32,370 nucleotides of DNA from Hahella sp. HN01 (GTDB taxonomy: Bacteria; Pseudomonadota; Gammaproteobacteria; Pseudomonadales; Oleiphilaceae), in assembly GCF_018986435.1 (NCBI RefSeq), contig NZ_JAHMIN010000038.1, positions 33,613 to 65,982 on the forward strand, in the 5' to 3' direction. Shown here one piece after another: positions 1 through 6,699 of this stretch. Position 1 is the first letter of the stretch. Each line of letters begins with the position of its first letter. The translations under genes and the position numbers were made by a program. Under the pieces are notes generated by a model, which was not told where the DNA came from, did no database searches, and worked only from the letters and a program-made list of their open reading frames with translations.

Positions 1-562
1 TTATCACCGCCGAGCCGATAATATGCGCCAGCCTCAAAGCCTCCGGCACTCGGCCTTTGGTGGTCAGTCGCGCCAGGGCTTGGCTGGCGGTTTCTGGGTC
101 GCAACCCGCCACCTGATAGTGACAGAAGTCGTTATTAAAAATGGTTCCCGCTGCACGAATCAGGTCGCGTCGCCGTTCATAGTCGTCAAAGTTGCGTAGC
201 GCCTTGTCTATAGCCGGTAGATCTGGGTGCTTGCGCATGACCGCGATGCAGGGACGCTGCACGCTTTCGCATAACCTCGGCAGATCAATGACATTGAATC
301 CGCCGATGGCCACGCCATCCGTCAGCACGACGCCGACCTGATCATAAAACTTGCTATTCATCAGCATAGCGATCAGGCAGTCCGTCGCGTCATCGCCGTC
401 TTTGGTCGCCGTTCCCCAGAGCATGCCTTCAAATTCACCATCTGCGCAGATGATTCCCGCCACGTTGACGGGCAATCCTCTCCGCCGCGCAAAAGGCGCA
501 TCGTCAAATCCGGCGACGCGAATGCGACGATTGCCTTTCACCAATTGATCCAATGATTTCAT
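1..562 (-). CDS. DUF99 (UPF0215) protein, endonuclease V-like fold; 3' end outside window
   Basis: The reverse strand is open from an ATG at 562 to the window edge, giving at least 187 codons; the C-terminus is missing. The protein begins MKSLDQLVKGNRRIRVAGFDDAPF. The RVxGxDDxPF motif near residues 14-24, and a later DGVAIGGFNVIDLPRL stretch followed by PCIAVMRKHPD, are the conserved blocks I associate with the DUF99/UPF0215 family. That family is known mainly from archaea and is considered a relative of the endonuclease V nuclease fold; the paired Asp (D20/D21) sits where EndoV has a metal-binding Asp. A GGAAA ribosome binding site precedes the ATG, and only 21 bases separate it from the ligase gene stop, so the two are probably co-transcribed. 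The biochemical role of DUF99 is not established; a nuclease acting on nucleic acid is inference. Confidence 0.75.
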   Translation of the reverse strand, partial: MKSLDQLVKGNRRIRVAGFDDAPFARRRGLPVNVAGIICADGEFEGMLWGTATKDGDDATDCLIAMLMNSKFYDQVGVVLTDGVAIGGFNVIDLPRLCESVQRPCIAVMRKHPDLPAIDKALRNFDDYERRRDLIRAAGTIFNNDFCHYQVAGCDPETASQALARLTTKGRVPEALRLAHIIGSAVI

Positions 563-583
563 TACGCCGTTTCCAAACTGCGG

Positions 584-2287
584 TTAATCCGTCTCGCCAT
601 TTTCAGTTTTACTCGTCTCCTGAGCGCTCTCTTCATTCTCCCGCCCTTTCTCCATTGTTTCTTCGAAAAACACCGGCAGATAAGGATGCCAATTCCATAG
701 CGCAGGACGTCCGCTGTTTTCTGGAAGATAGGCCCCATCGGTTTTACCATGACGCACGAATTTACCCAAAAACAGCACCTGCTCTCCCCGCTCCAGACGC
801 CACACAGCGCCTTCCGGTGCGTCCACGCTTCCGTGCGCGCCATTCCCCAATAATCGCAAGGTCTCATCAATAGAACAGGGTTCGCCGATATGGAGGACCT
901 TGGCGGGAGTAAACCCAGCCTGCGTCACTCGTCGCCTGAAAACCGCATAGGGCGCACGTCGATTGTCCGCGGTGAAAATATCAAAGGCCGCAAAGGGTTC
1001 ATGCGCCAGCCGGTAACGGGTTCCATGCACGAGGGCCAACCATTCGCCGACCAACCTCTCACCAGGCTCCAACACATCAAGAAAACGAGACTGATGCTCT
1101 TCCACCCATTCCGCCCACAGTCTTCGCGCCGGATTGGGAGACTCATCCGCCAGATCGCCATCTCGTCCCAGCGCCAGAACCCGGTCATCCGTTCGCAATG
1201 CCGCCACGCAGGAGCCATCCAGCTTTTCTTGCACGATAACCACATCGTCAGGGTAGCGTTGTCGAGAGGTCAACATCTCCGCCTTATTGGCGTCGATGTG
1301 TTTGTCCGCAGGGCCAGTGCGCGACCCCGGCAGATGGGGAATGGAGGTATAGGCCTTGTACGGCAACAGCTTGCGTTTCTGCTGCAGGGTGCGCAGCTTT
1401 TGGCGCGCGGCTTCCGAACCGTCTTCCTTCAACAGCTTCACGCGATAGGTGATCACCTCAGACTGGGTCAGCAAGGTTCCATCATTCTGCAACGGCAATA
1501 TGGGGTTGAGATATGCTCGCAGCCAGTCCAACACCAACTCCATCGGTTCAATTTTCTGATGCGGATACTCCGACATCAAGTTGCGCCAGTTTCTGCGGGA
1601 TTTTTTGCTGCGGCCGAAATCGCCGTATAGCAGACGACGAAGGATCGCCAGCGGGTCCATGCGGCTTTCAAAGGCGACCAGAATCGCTTCTCGCAGCCGC
1701 ATGGGGTCCAGTGAATTGTGTTTGCAGAACAGATACAGGTCCCACAACGTCTTCGACATCCAACCGCCGTTCATATGCTCAAACAGCCCATGCAACTTCC
1801 AGGCGGCGGCGATCTCAACAGCGACAGCGGGTACAGCGATCATTGCGCCGTCCTCCAGCACGGAGGGTAGCTCAACCATTCGGGGTGGAATCGTCAACGG
1901 ATCGCCGACAGCGATATCCACCTGCAGCAGCCCTTCGACATCGTAAACCACATAGCCACAGGTGAAGCGAATACCGGGAGAAATACTGTCCTGCCAGATT
2001 GGGTTGACCTGCATAGCATCCGAGTTAAAGCGGCAGGGCGAGGCGTCCGTCTGCGTCATGAGCTGGCGTATCAAAGCAGTGAAATAGTCCGGGGCGTAAT
2101 CCCCCAGATACAATAAATCCAAGTCCTTACAGGCTCGCGGCTGCGGCCCGCTCCAACAGCGCGAGACGTAACTGCCTCGCACGACGAAGCGATCAGCCTG
2201 CGCCAGACTGTATAAACGCGCCAACAACGTTTCAATAGCGATCAGCGTTCGCGTTTCTTCCGTCAAAACCTTCGGCGTCTCCGTCAT
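584..2287 (-). CDS. AbiEii-type nucleotidyltransferase fused to ATP-dependent RNA ligase-like domain
   Basis: A 567-residue protein with two apparent catalytic modules. Residues about 10-210 look like a DNA-polymerase-beta-type nucleotidyltransferase of the AbiEii/DUF1814 kind: VVRGSYVSRCW then KDLDLLY (the DxD metal pair), a third acidic position in LLQVDIAVGD, and a helical AAAWKLHGLFEHMN...WDLYLF segment like the K...DLYDL signature of that family. Residues about 320-545 carry covalent-nucleotidyltransferase ligase motifs: motif I EKLDGS with K355 as predicted AMP-accepting lysine, LVGEWLALVHGTRY (III), FAAFDIF (IIIa), EGAVWRLE (IV) and LFLGKFVR (V). The start chosen at 2287 overlaps the upstream stop as ATGA, implying translational coupling; an in-frame ATG at 2317 is possible but would overlap more. 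Predicted role: extending and sealing RNA ends. The domain calls are fairly secure; substrate and reaction are inference. Confidence 0.75.
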   Translation of the reverse strand: MTETPKVLTEETRTLIAIETLLARLYSLAQADRFVVRGSYVSRCWSGPQPRACKDLDLLYLGDYAPDYFTALIRQLMTQTDASPCRFNSDAMQVNPIWQDSISPGIRFTCGYVVYDVEGLLQVDIAVGDPLTIPPRMVELPSVLEDGAMIAVPAVAVEIAAAWKLHGLFEHMNGGWMSKTLWDLYLFCKHNSLDPMRLREAILVAFESRMDPLAILRRLLYGDFGRSKKSRRNWRNLMSEYPHQKIEPMELVLDWLRAYLNPILPLQNDGTLLTQSEVITYRVKLLKEDGSEAARQKLRTLQQKRKLLPYKAYTSIPHLPGSRTGPADKHIDANKAEMLTSRQRYPDDVVIVQEKLDGSCVAALRTDDRVLALGRDGDLADESPNPARRLWAEWVEEHQSRFLDVLEPGERLVGEWLALVHGTRYRLAHEPFAAFDIFTADNRRAPYAVFRRRVTQAGFTPAKVLHIGEPCSIDETLRLLGNGAHGSVDAPEGAVWRLERGEQVLFLGKFVRHGKTDGAYLPENSGRPALWNWHPYLPVFFEETMEKGRENEESAQETSKTENGETD

Positions 2288-2958
2288 GGGCGCGTTCCTG
2301 TGTCGACCCCATCCCAACCGGCGTCAAGCCCTATGTTGCTGTCATAGATATTGAACTCGCGAATGTCCTTCACAATCTCTACGCCATTGTCCGCTAAAAA
2401 TGTACGCAAAGCCTCCAGCACCTCGCCCGCCTTCCCCAACCCTCCGCGTATGCGTTGAGTGACGAACTGCTCCCGATGCTCCTCATCGCGCCAAAATGCA
2501 TTGGAGGAAAGACGCCCGCGATACGCGCGCACCTTTGCACGCAAGACGGTTAAGTCATAATCCGCCGGCAACCTGAGCTTCAGATGATGTTCGAAGTAAC
2601 AATATTCGGGAAATTGCGTCGCCGCTTCGTCATGCTGGGGGATGTTGGCGTTGCTTATCGCCGCCTCGATTTTCAAGCGTTCGACGGAAAATCCCTCACT
2701 CGCCATCCCGTCGCACAGCTCCTGAATTTGCTCCCAAACCTTCTCCGGCGCGCCGCTCAAACGCTTGCACAACATGGGTTGCGTACAATGCTCACCAGAG
2801 GACAACTGAATAACGATAGCTTTCGCCTCTTTCACCGCGCAAAAGTCGACAAAGCGCTGCAGCGCGACTTGATCGCGAGTGACGACGGTAATGTGGATTT
2901 CATACTTTCCGGGAAACGCTTTGAGCGCATCCAACGGCGTGTGGAACCGATACTTCAT
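2284..2958 (-). CDS. 2H phosphoesterase-like protein of unknown function, RNA-repair operon
   Basis: A 224-residue soluble protein with no signal peptide or membrane segment. I do not recognise a named family with certainty. It contains a strand-like YEIHITV (H22-x-T24) and a later YFEHHLKLRL (H125-x-K127), spaced like the two HxT/S motifs of 2H phosphoesterases (LigT/ThpR, 2',3'-cyclic phosphodiesterases). A third His-x-Thr (H57-C-T59) lies in SSGEHCTQPML. The second motif having Lys rather than Thr/Ser is atypical. Its stop overlaps the start of the nucleotidyltransferase-ligase gene (ATGA), so the two products are likely made together. Healing of 2',3'-cyclic phosphate RNA ends would fit next to a ligase, but this is inference. 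The ribosome binding site is weak. Confidence 0.6.
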   Translation of the reverse strand: MKYRFHTPLDALKAFPGKYEIHITVVTRDQVALQRFVDFCAVKEAKAIVIQLSSGEHCTQPMLCKRLSGAPEKVWEQIQELCDGMASEGFSVERLKIEAAISNANIPQHDEAATQFPEYCYFEHHLKLRLPADYDLTVLRAKVRAYRGRLSSNAFWRDEEHREQFVTQRIRGGLGKAGEVLEALRTFLADNGVEIVKDIREFNIYDSNIGLDAGWDGVDTGTRP

Positions 2959-3069
2959 GAGATAAAAACTGCCTACAGAAAACCCGATGGTACAGATAGC
3001 GGACGGATTGATTTCAAATGCGCATCCATCGCGCGATGATTAATTGATGAGATATGTTTGGAGCCGGCC

Positions 3070-3555
3070 TCAAAACAGGAGGTCAAAGGATACCACAGAT
3101 ATCCCCTCCTCCGTGCGGCGACTCACCACCTTCTGAAACCCGAACCGTTCATACAGGGCGATGGCGGGCGCATTTACTGCGGCGGTGGACACTCGCGCTC
3201 CTTTGGGACGTCCAAACTGATCGCGATGAGTAAAAACATGCTCCAGCAAACCGCTGGCGTATCCCCGCCGAAACATATCGGGGGCGACCACCAGACTGTC
3301 GATACTCAGCCACTCGCCCTGGCGGTCCAACTCCATCGCCGCAACCAGTCTGGCCTCCCGTCGATATCCCAGGAACTGGGTGGAACTCGCCATGAAGTCA
3401 GCGGGGGTTCTAAACAATGGCGAAAACAGCTCTACGCCAATCAAGTCCGCTTCCACCCGGTAAGCGGATTGAAACAGATCAAACAACTCCTGGGCGATAC
3501 CCGCATCTGTATGCTTCAGACATAAAAATTTCATCTTTTCAGCTTCGCCGTTCAT
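3070..3555 (-). CDS. GNAT family N-acetyltransferase
   Basis: A 161-residue cytoplasmic protein with a GNAT core. The acetyl-CoA-binding motif A is VVAPDMFRRGYASGLLEHV (R/Q-x-x-G-x-A within it, about residues 90-110), followed by a motif-B-like AVNAPAIALYERFGFQKV. The family transfers an acetyl group from acetyl-CoA to amines or protein N-termini; the substrate here cannot be read from sequence. The start at 3555 is used, but an ATG seven codons in (MKFLCL, 3534) is equally possible since neither has a strong ribosome binding site. It lies 111 bases upstream of, and on the same strand as, the RNA-repair-like genes. It may share their transcript, but no overlap ties it to them. Confidence 0.85.
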   Translation of the reverse strand: MNGEAEKMKFLCLKHTDAGIAQELFDLFQSAYRVEADLIGVELFSPLFRTPADFMASSTQFLGYRREARLVAAMELDRQGEWLSIDSLVVAPDMFRRGYASGLLEHVFTHRDQFGRPKGARVSTAAVNAPAIALYERFGFQKVVSRRTEEGISVVSFDLLF

Positions 3556-3925
3556 ATTTCTTTATCCGATTTTTTGCCTGATTTTTTATCTGACATTACG
3601 CCGCTTAACGCAATAATACGCCCCGTACTTTTTGTTCAGGTATTTCAACCGGATTGCCGGATTTTTTTATAAATCCTAGTCTTTATTCCAGTGCAAAAAA
3701 AGACGCATCATCCTAACGATAAAATGAACGGCGGAGAGTTTGAAACCATTCCCAACCCGCGTCCCACACTTGCAACTGATCATTTTTTAGTCTTCATTTA
3801 TAACTGTCTGAGAGTTGTTCTCATTTGAGAAACAGACCGCTCGACTGCGCTTCCTACCGCGCAGCATTTAAACCGGCCAGCCATTCCGAGCCGCGTTCAA
3901 CTAATTGACTTTAAAGGGAATTTAT
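3556..3925. other. 370-base intergenic region between divergent GNAT and M23 peptidase genes
   Basis: No convincing coding frame. The region is AT-rich in its first half and must hold divergent promoters for the acetyltransferase (minus) and the peptidase (plus). A 6-bp dyad, TTCTCA-TT-TGAGAA at 3818-3831, could be a small operator. A short CCGG-attg-CCGG followed by seven T at about 3653-3671 is too weak to call a terminator. I could not place a confident -35/-10 pair. The plus-strand gene has a clear AAAGGGA ribosome binding site at 3913-3919. Confidence 0.4.
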
Positions 3926-5761
3926 ATGAAAAAGAGTATCGGAACTATCTTCGTCTGCGCGCTTTCAGCACTCCCCCTCCTGGCGCATTCCGACGATAGC
4001 AGAGATATCATTTCGGACGAGCAGTTTATCTATTCTTATCAAGAGATGCTGACCTTCGATGTCGCCGCCTACCTGAAACGGAATGCTCCTCATTTACTGG
4101 ATCAGACCGAAGTCATTACGCACTGGGCCGGTTATAGCACCGTGAGCCCTAAAGTGTTGTTAACCCTGATAGAAATGCAGACTGGCCTGGTAAGCGGCGC
4201 ACGCACTGCATCCCTGCAACGCCCCCTCGGAGATTTGTCCGAACGGGATGGCTTCAGCGCTCAAGTTGAAGATATCGCCATGCGTCTGGCCAAAGCTTAT
4301 TACAGCACGGTAAATCAAGAGCAGAAAAGCCTGTCTGTCAGCGGCGAAGACATCGCCACACGCGCGCTCTCCCGCGCCTTGATGAACAACGCCGCAGGCG
4401 ACGCGGAGGAGTTTGCAACGGTCTACCAGCGCCTGTTCCCGCAAGAGCAGGAAAGCGCGGAACCTCCCGGCGTCAGCCGCTTCTCCGCTTACTCCAAAAA
4501 GCTGGTCCCTCCGGAAAACATGCTGCAGCTCCCCTTCCCGATTGATCAAAGCTGGTGGTTCGGCGGCGCGCATACCAACACCGGCAGCGGCAACTATCCG
4601 TTGTCTTCCCTGGACATGAACAATGGCGGTGGCTGGGGATCGGATACATCCACTAAATGGGCGGTGGCGTCCGCAGCGGGCACAGCAGTGCGACATTCAT
4701 CCTGCTTCGTGGAAGTGCTGCACGACGGCGGCTGGTCAACCACTTACTACCACTTGGACAATGTGCAGTTCCAGGACCGCACCGCCGTATCGCAAAACCA
4801 GAAACTGGCGAACTACGCCAACAACCGTTCTCAGGCGCTATGCAACGGCGGCAGCTCCACCGGTCCCCATCAGCACTTCAGCCTGAAATATGACGGCGGC
4901 TTCTATCACCTGGACGGCGTTTACCTGTCCGGCTACAAGGTGAAAACCGGCCGCTATAGCTATGACGGCGACTGCAATTATTTCTGGATGAGTAAAAACG
5001 GTTCGAAATACTGCACCAGCAATAAACTCTACAACCCTGGCACATCCGGTCCCACCGATCCTGATACGCCGGATAAGGAACTGGAAAACGGTCAGGTTCT
5101 CAGTAATCTGAGCGCGGACAAAGAGGATAAAGACTACTACGTTCTGAAAGTCGACCCTGGCGCGAGCGATCTGGTGTTCCGCATCTCTGGCGGCAGCGGC
5201 GATATGGATATGTTCGTCAAGTTTGGCGAGCGTCCCACCCTCGCTTCCTATGACTGTCGACCTTACAAAACCACCCAGGAAGAAATCTGCACCTTCAACT
5301 CGCCCCAGGCGGGCAATTACTATGTCATGCTGCATGCGTTCTCCAGCTATTCCGGCATCACTTTCGAAGCTGGCTATAAAGCTAACTCCGACAGCAGCCA
5401 GGAACTGATGAATGGCGAGGCGGTGACGAAGCTTTCCGGCAGCAAGGATGAGATGGACTATTTCTACGTCGACATCCCGGAAAGCGCCCGCAACTTGCGT
5501 ATTGAAATGTCTGGCGGTCAGGGCGATGCGGACATGCATGTTCGCTTCAGAACGCCCCCGACGTTAAACGAATATGACTGCCGGCCATTCAAAACCACGC
5601 AGGTAGAAACCTGTTCCTACAATACGCCGCAGACCGGGGTTTATCATGTGATGTTGCACGCCTTCGATCCTTATTCGGACGTACAGCTGGTGGCCCGTTA
5701 CGATGATCGGATTCAAGGCAAAGAAGTGGCTGTCGTGCTGACGCAGGCCAGGCAGGAATAA
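3926..5761 (+). CDS. Secreted LasA-like M23 metallopeptidase with two C-terminal PPC domains
   Basis: A 611-residue precursor. The start at 3926 is preferred over an in-frame ATG at 3905 because it gives a classical signal peptide (MKKSIGTIFVCALSALPLLAHS) and has an AAAGGGA ribosome binding site. Residues about 25-200 form an N-terminal propeptide-like region. Residues about 205-375 align in memory with LasA/beta-lytic endopeptidase of family M23A: H216 and D230 (HTNTGSGNYPLSSLDM) and H317 are predicted zinc ligands, and H276 (YYHL) and H315 (GPHQHF) catalytic. Two tandem PPC (bacterial pre-peptidase C-terminal) domains follow, at about 388-485 and 495-600, each with DxDMxV-R/K, CRPxKTTQ and HAF blocks. 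LasA-type enzymes cut glycine-rich cross-bridges or elastin; a secreted lytic role is likely. PPC domains are usually trimmed or mediate secretion and binding. Confidence 0.9.
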   Translation: MKKSIGTIFVCALSALPLLAHSDDSRDIISDEQFIYSYQEMLTFDVAAYLKRNAPHLLDQTEVITHWAGYSTVSPKVLLTLIEMQTGLVSGARTASLQRPLGDLSERDGFSAQVEDIAMRLAKAYYSTVNQEQKSLSVSGEDIATRALSRALMNNAAGDAEEFATVYQRLFPQEQESAEPPGVSRFSAYSKKLVPPENMLQLPFPIDQSWWFGGAHTNTGSGNYPLSSLDMNNGGGWGSDTSTKWAVASAAGTAVRHSSCFVEVLHDGGWSTTYYHLDNVQFQDRTAVSQNQKLANYANNRSQALCNGGSSTGPHQHFSLKYDGGFYHLDGVYLSGYKVKTGRYSYDGDCNYFWMSKNGSKYCTSNKLYNPGTSGPTDPDTPDKELENGQVLSNLSADKEDKDYYVLKVDPGASDLVFRISGGSGDMDMFVKFGERPTLASYDCRPYKTTQEEICTFNSPQAGNYYVMLHAFSSYSGITFEAGYKANSDSSQELMNGEAVTKLSGSKDEMDYFYVDIPESARNLRIEMSGGQGDADMHVRFRTPPTLNEYDCRPFKTTQVETCSYNTPQTGVYHVMLHAFDPYSDVQLVARYDDRIQGKEVAVVLTQARQE

Positions 5762-5795
5762 TCCCGCGCTCACACCCTAAGCTACGTTAATGAAC

Positions 5796-5837
5796 GCGGG
5801 GCTCGATCCGCCAATACGGCTGCGGATCGAGCCCCGC
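5796..5837. terminator. Bidirectional hairpin terminator between convergent genes
   Basis: A perfect 15-bp inverted repeat (GCGGGGCTCGATCCG at 5796-5810, complement at 5823-5837) with a 12-base loop sits between the convergent peptidase and O-methyltransferase genes. There is no long T-run, so it may work with Rho or only as an mRNA end stabiliser, but position and symmetry fit a shared terminator. Confidence 0.7.
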
Positions 5838-5857
5838 TTGGTCATCTCAATTCGAGA

Positions 5858-6520
5858 TTATTTTTTCCGCGCCAGACTGACGCCATCCGCGATGGGCACC
5901 ATGGAGTAATCAATACGCTTGTCGCGCATCAGCTTCTCATTCAAAGCGCGAATCGCACAGGTATCGTCGTCCCGTTCCGTGGGATCGGCGACTTTGCCAT
6001 CCCACAGCACATTGTCGACGGCGATCAACCCGCCTGGGCGCAACAAGCGCAGGCAGGCTTCGTAATAGTTGTCGTAATTGGTTTTATCCGCATCGATAAA
6101 AGCGAAGTCGAAAGTGCGCGCGTGGCCCTCATCCAACAGCTTGTTGAGGGTTTCCATCGCAGGAGCCAGACGCAGGTCAATGCGGTCAGTCAGCCCCGCC
6201 AGACACCAATAGCGTCTGGCGATACTGGTCCATTCTTCACTGACGTCACAGCAGATGAGTTTGCCGTCTTTGGGCAAGCCTTCAGCGATGCAGATGGAGC
6301 TGTATCCGGTAAAGGTGCCCACTTCGATGGCTTTGCGGGCGCCCGTCAGCTTTGTCAGCAAGGTCAGGAACTGCCCCTGCTCTGGCGCAATCTGCATACG
6401 CGCCATTTCGTGTCTGTTGGTTTCGTCCCGCAATGCATGCAGCACTTTGCTTTCCCTGACGCCGGTGACTTGCAGGTACTGATAGAGGCTGTCGTTCATA
6501 TTCAGAGTTTGTTTTGACAT
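5858..6520 (-). CDS. Class I SAM-dependent O-methyltransferase (caffeoyl-CoA/catechol OMT-like)
   Basis: A 220-residue protein of the Methyltransf_3 family. Visible motifs are the SAM-binding EVGTFTGYSSICIA (about residues 66-79), an acidic strand end CCDVSEEW, the metal-binding FIDADKTNYDNYY and DNVLWDGKV. The family transfers methyl from S-adenosylmethionine to catechol-like hydroxyls in a divalent-metal-dependent way; the natural bacterial substrate is usually unknown. The start at 6520 has GAAAGAG about ten bases upstream. The gene is monocistronic, convergent with the peptidase gene and divergent from the monooxygenase gene. Confidence 0.9.
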   Translation of the reverse strand: MSKQTLNMNDSLYQYLQVTGVRESKVLHALRDETNRHEMARMQIAPEQGQFLTLLTKLTGARKAIEVGTFTGYSSICIAEGLPKDGKLICCDVSEEWTSIARRYWCLAGLTDRIDLRLAPAMETLNKLLDEGHARTFDFAFIDADKTNYDNYYEACLRLLRPGGLIAVDNVLWDGKVADPTERDDDTCAIRALNEKLMRDKRIDYSMVPIADGVSLARKK

Positions 6521-6613
6521 ATTGTGTGATCTCTTTCAAATCGCCGCCGCGCCGATCACCCCAAAGGGGCTGCCAATTAGCGGGAGACTTACCTATCCTT
6601 GAGTTTACCGAGG

Positions 6614-6653
6614 TCTGTTGAGGTTTCGTCATTCACAGCGAAACCTCAACGGA
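6614..6653. promoter_or_regulatory. Long inverted repeat between divergent methyltransferase and monooxygenase genes
   Basis: A 12-bp perfect stem (GTTGAGGTTTCG at 6617-6628, complement at 6639-6650) extends to 15 pairs with one G-T, around a 10-base loop. It lies upstream of both divergent starts (6520 minus, 6700 plus), where a terminator is not expected. It could be an operator or a 5' leader hairpin for the monooxygenase mRNA. Function not established. Confidence 0.45.
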
Positions 6654-6699
6654 GCCCAGCGCACACAAAATAACAAAGATATTTCGCAGGGGGTAGCTC

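Noticed and set aside
890-1630. Plus-strand 246-codon open frame
   Set aside because: Lies antisense inside the nucleotidyltransferase-ligase gene; Arg/Gln/His-rich composition typical of a shadow frame and no recognisable motif.
2962-3069. TTGAAA-17-TGTACC as promoter of the RNA-repair genes
   Set aside because: The -35 is good but the -10 matches only 3 of 6 positions; no sigma54 element was found either, so no promoter is claimed.
3653-3671. CCGG-attg-CCGG followed by T-run as a terminator
   Set aside because: Stem is only 4 bp and no plus-strand gene lies upstream; not enough to call.
4838-5539. Minus-strand 233-codon open frame
   Set aside because: Antisense to the M23 peptidase, whose active-site and PPC motifs are intact; low-complexity Ala/Val/Ile shadow composition.
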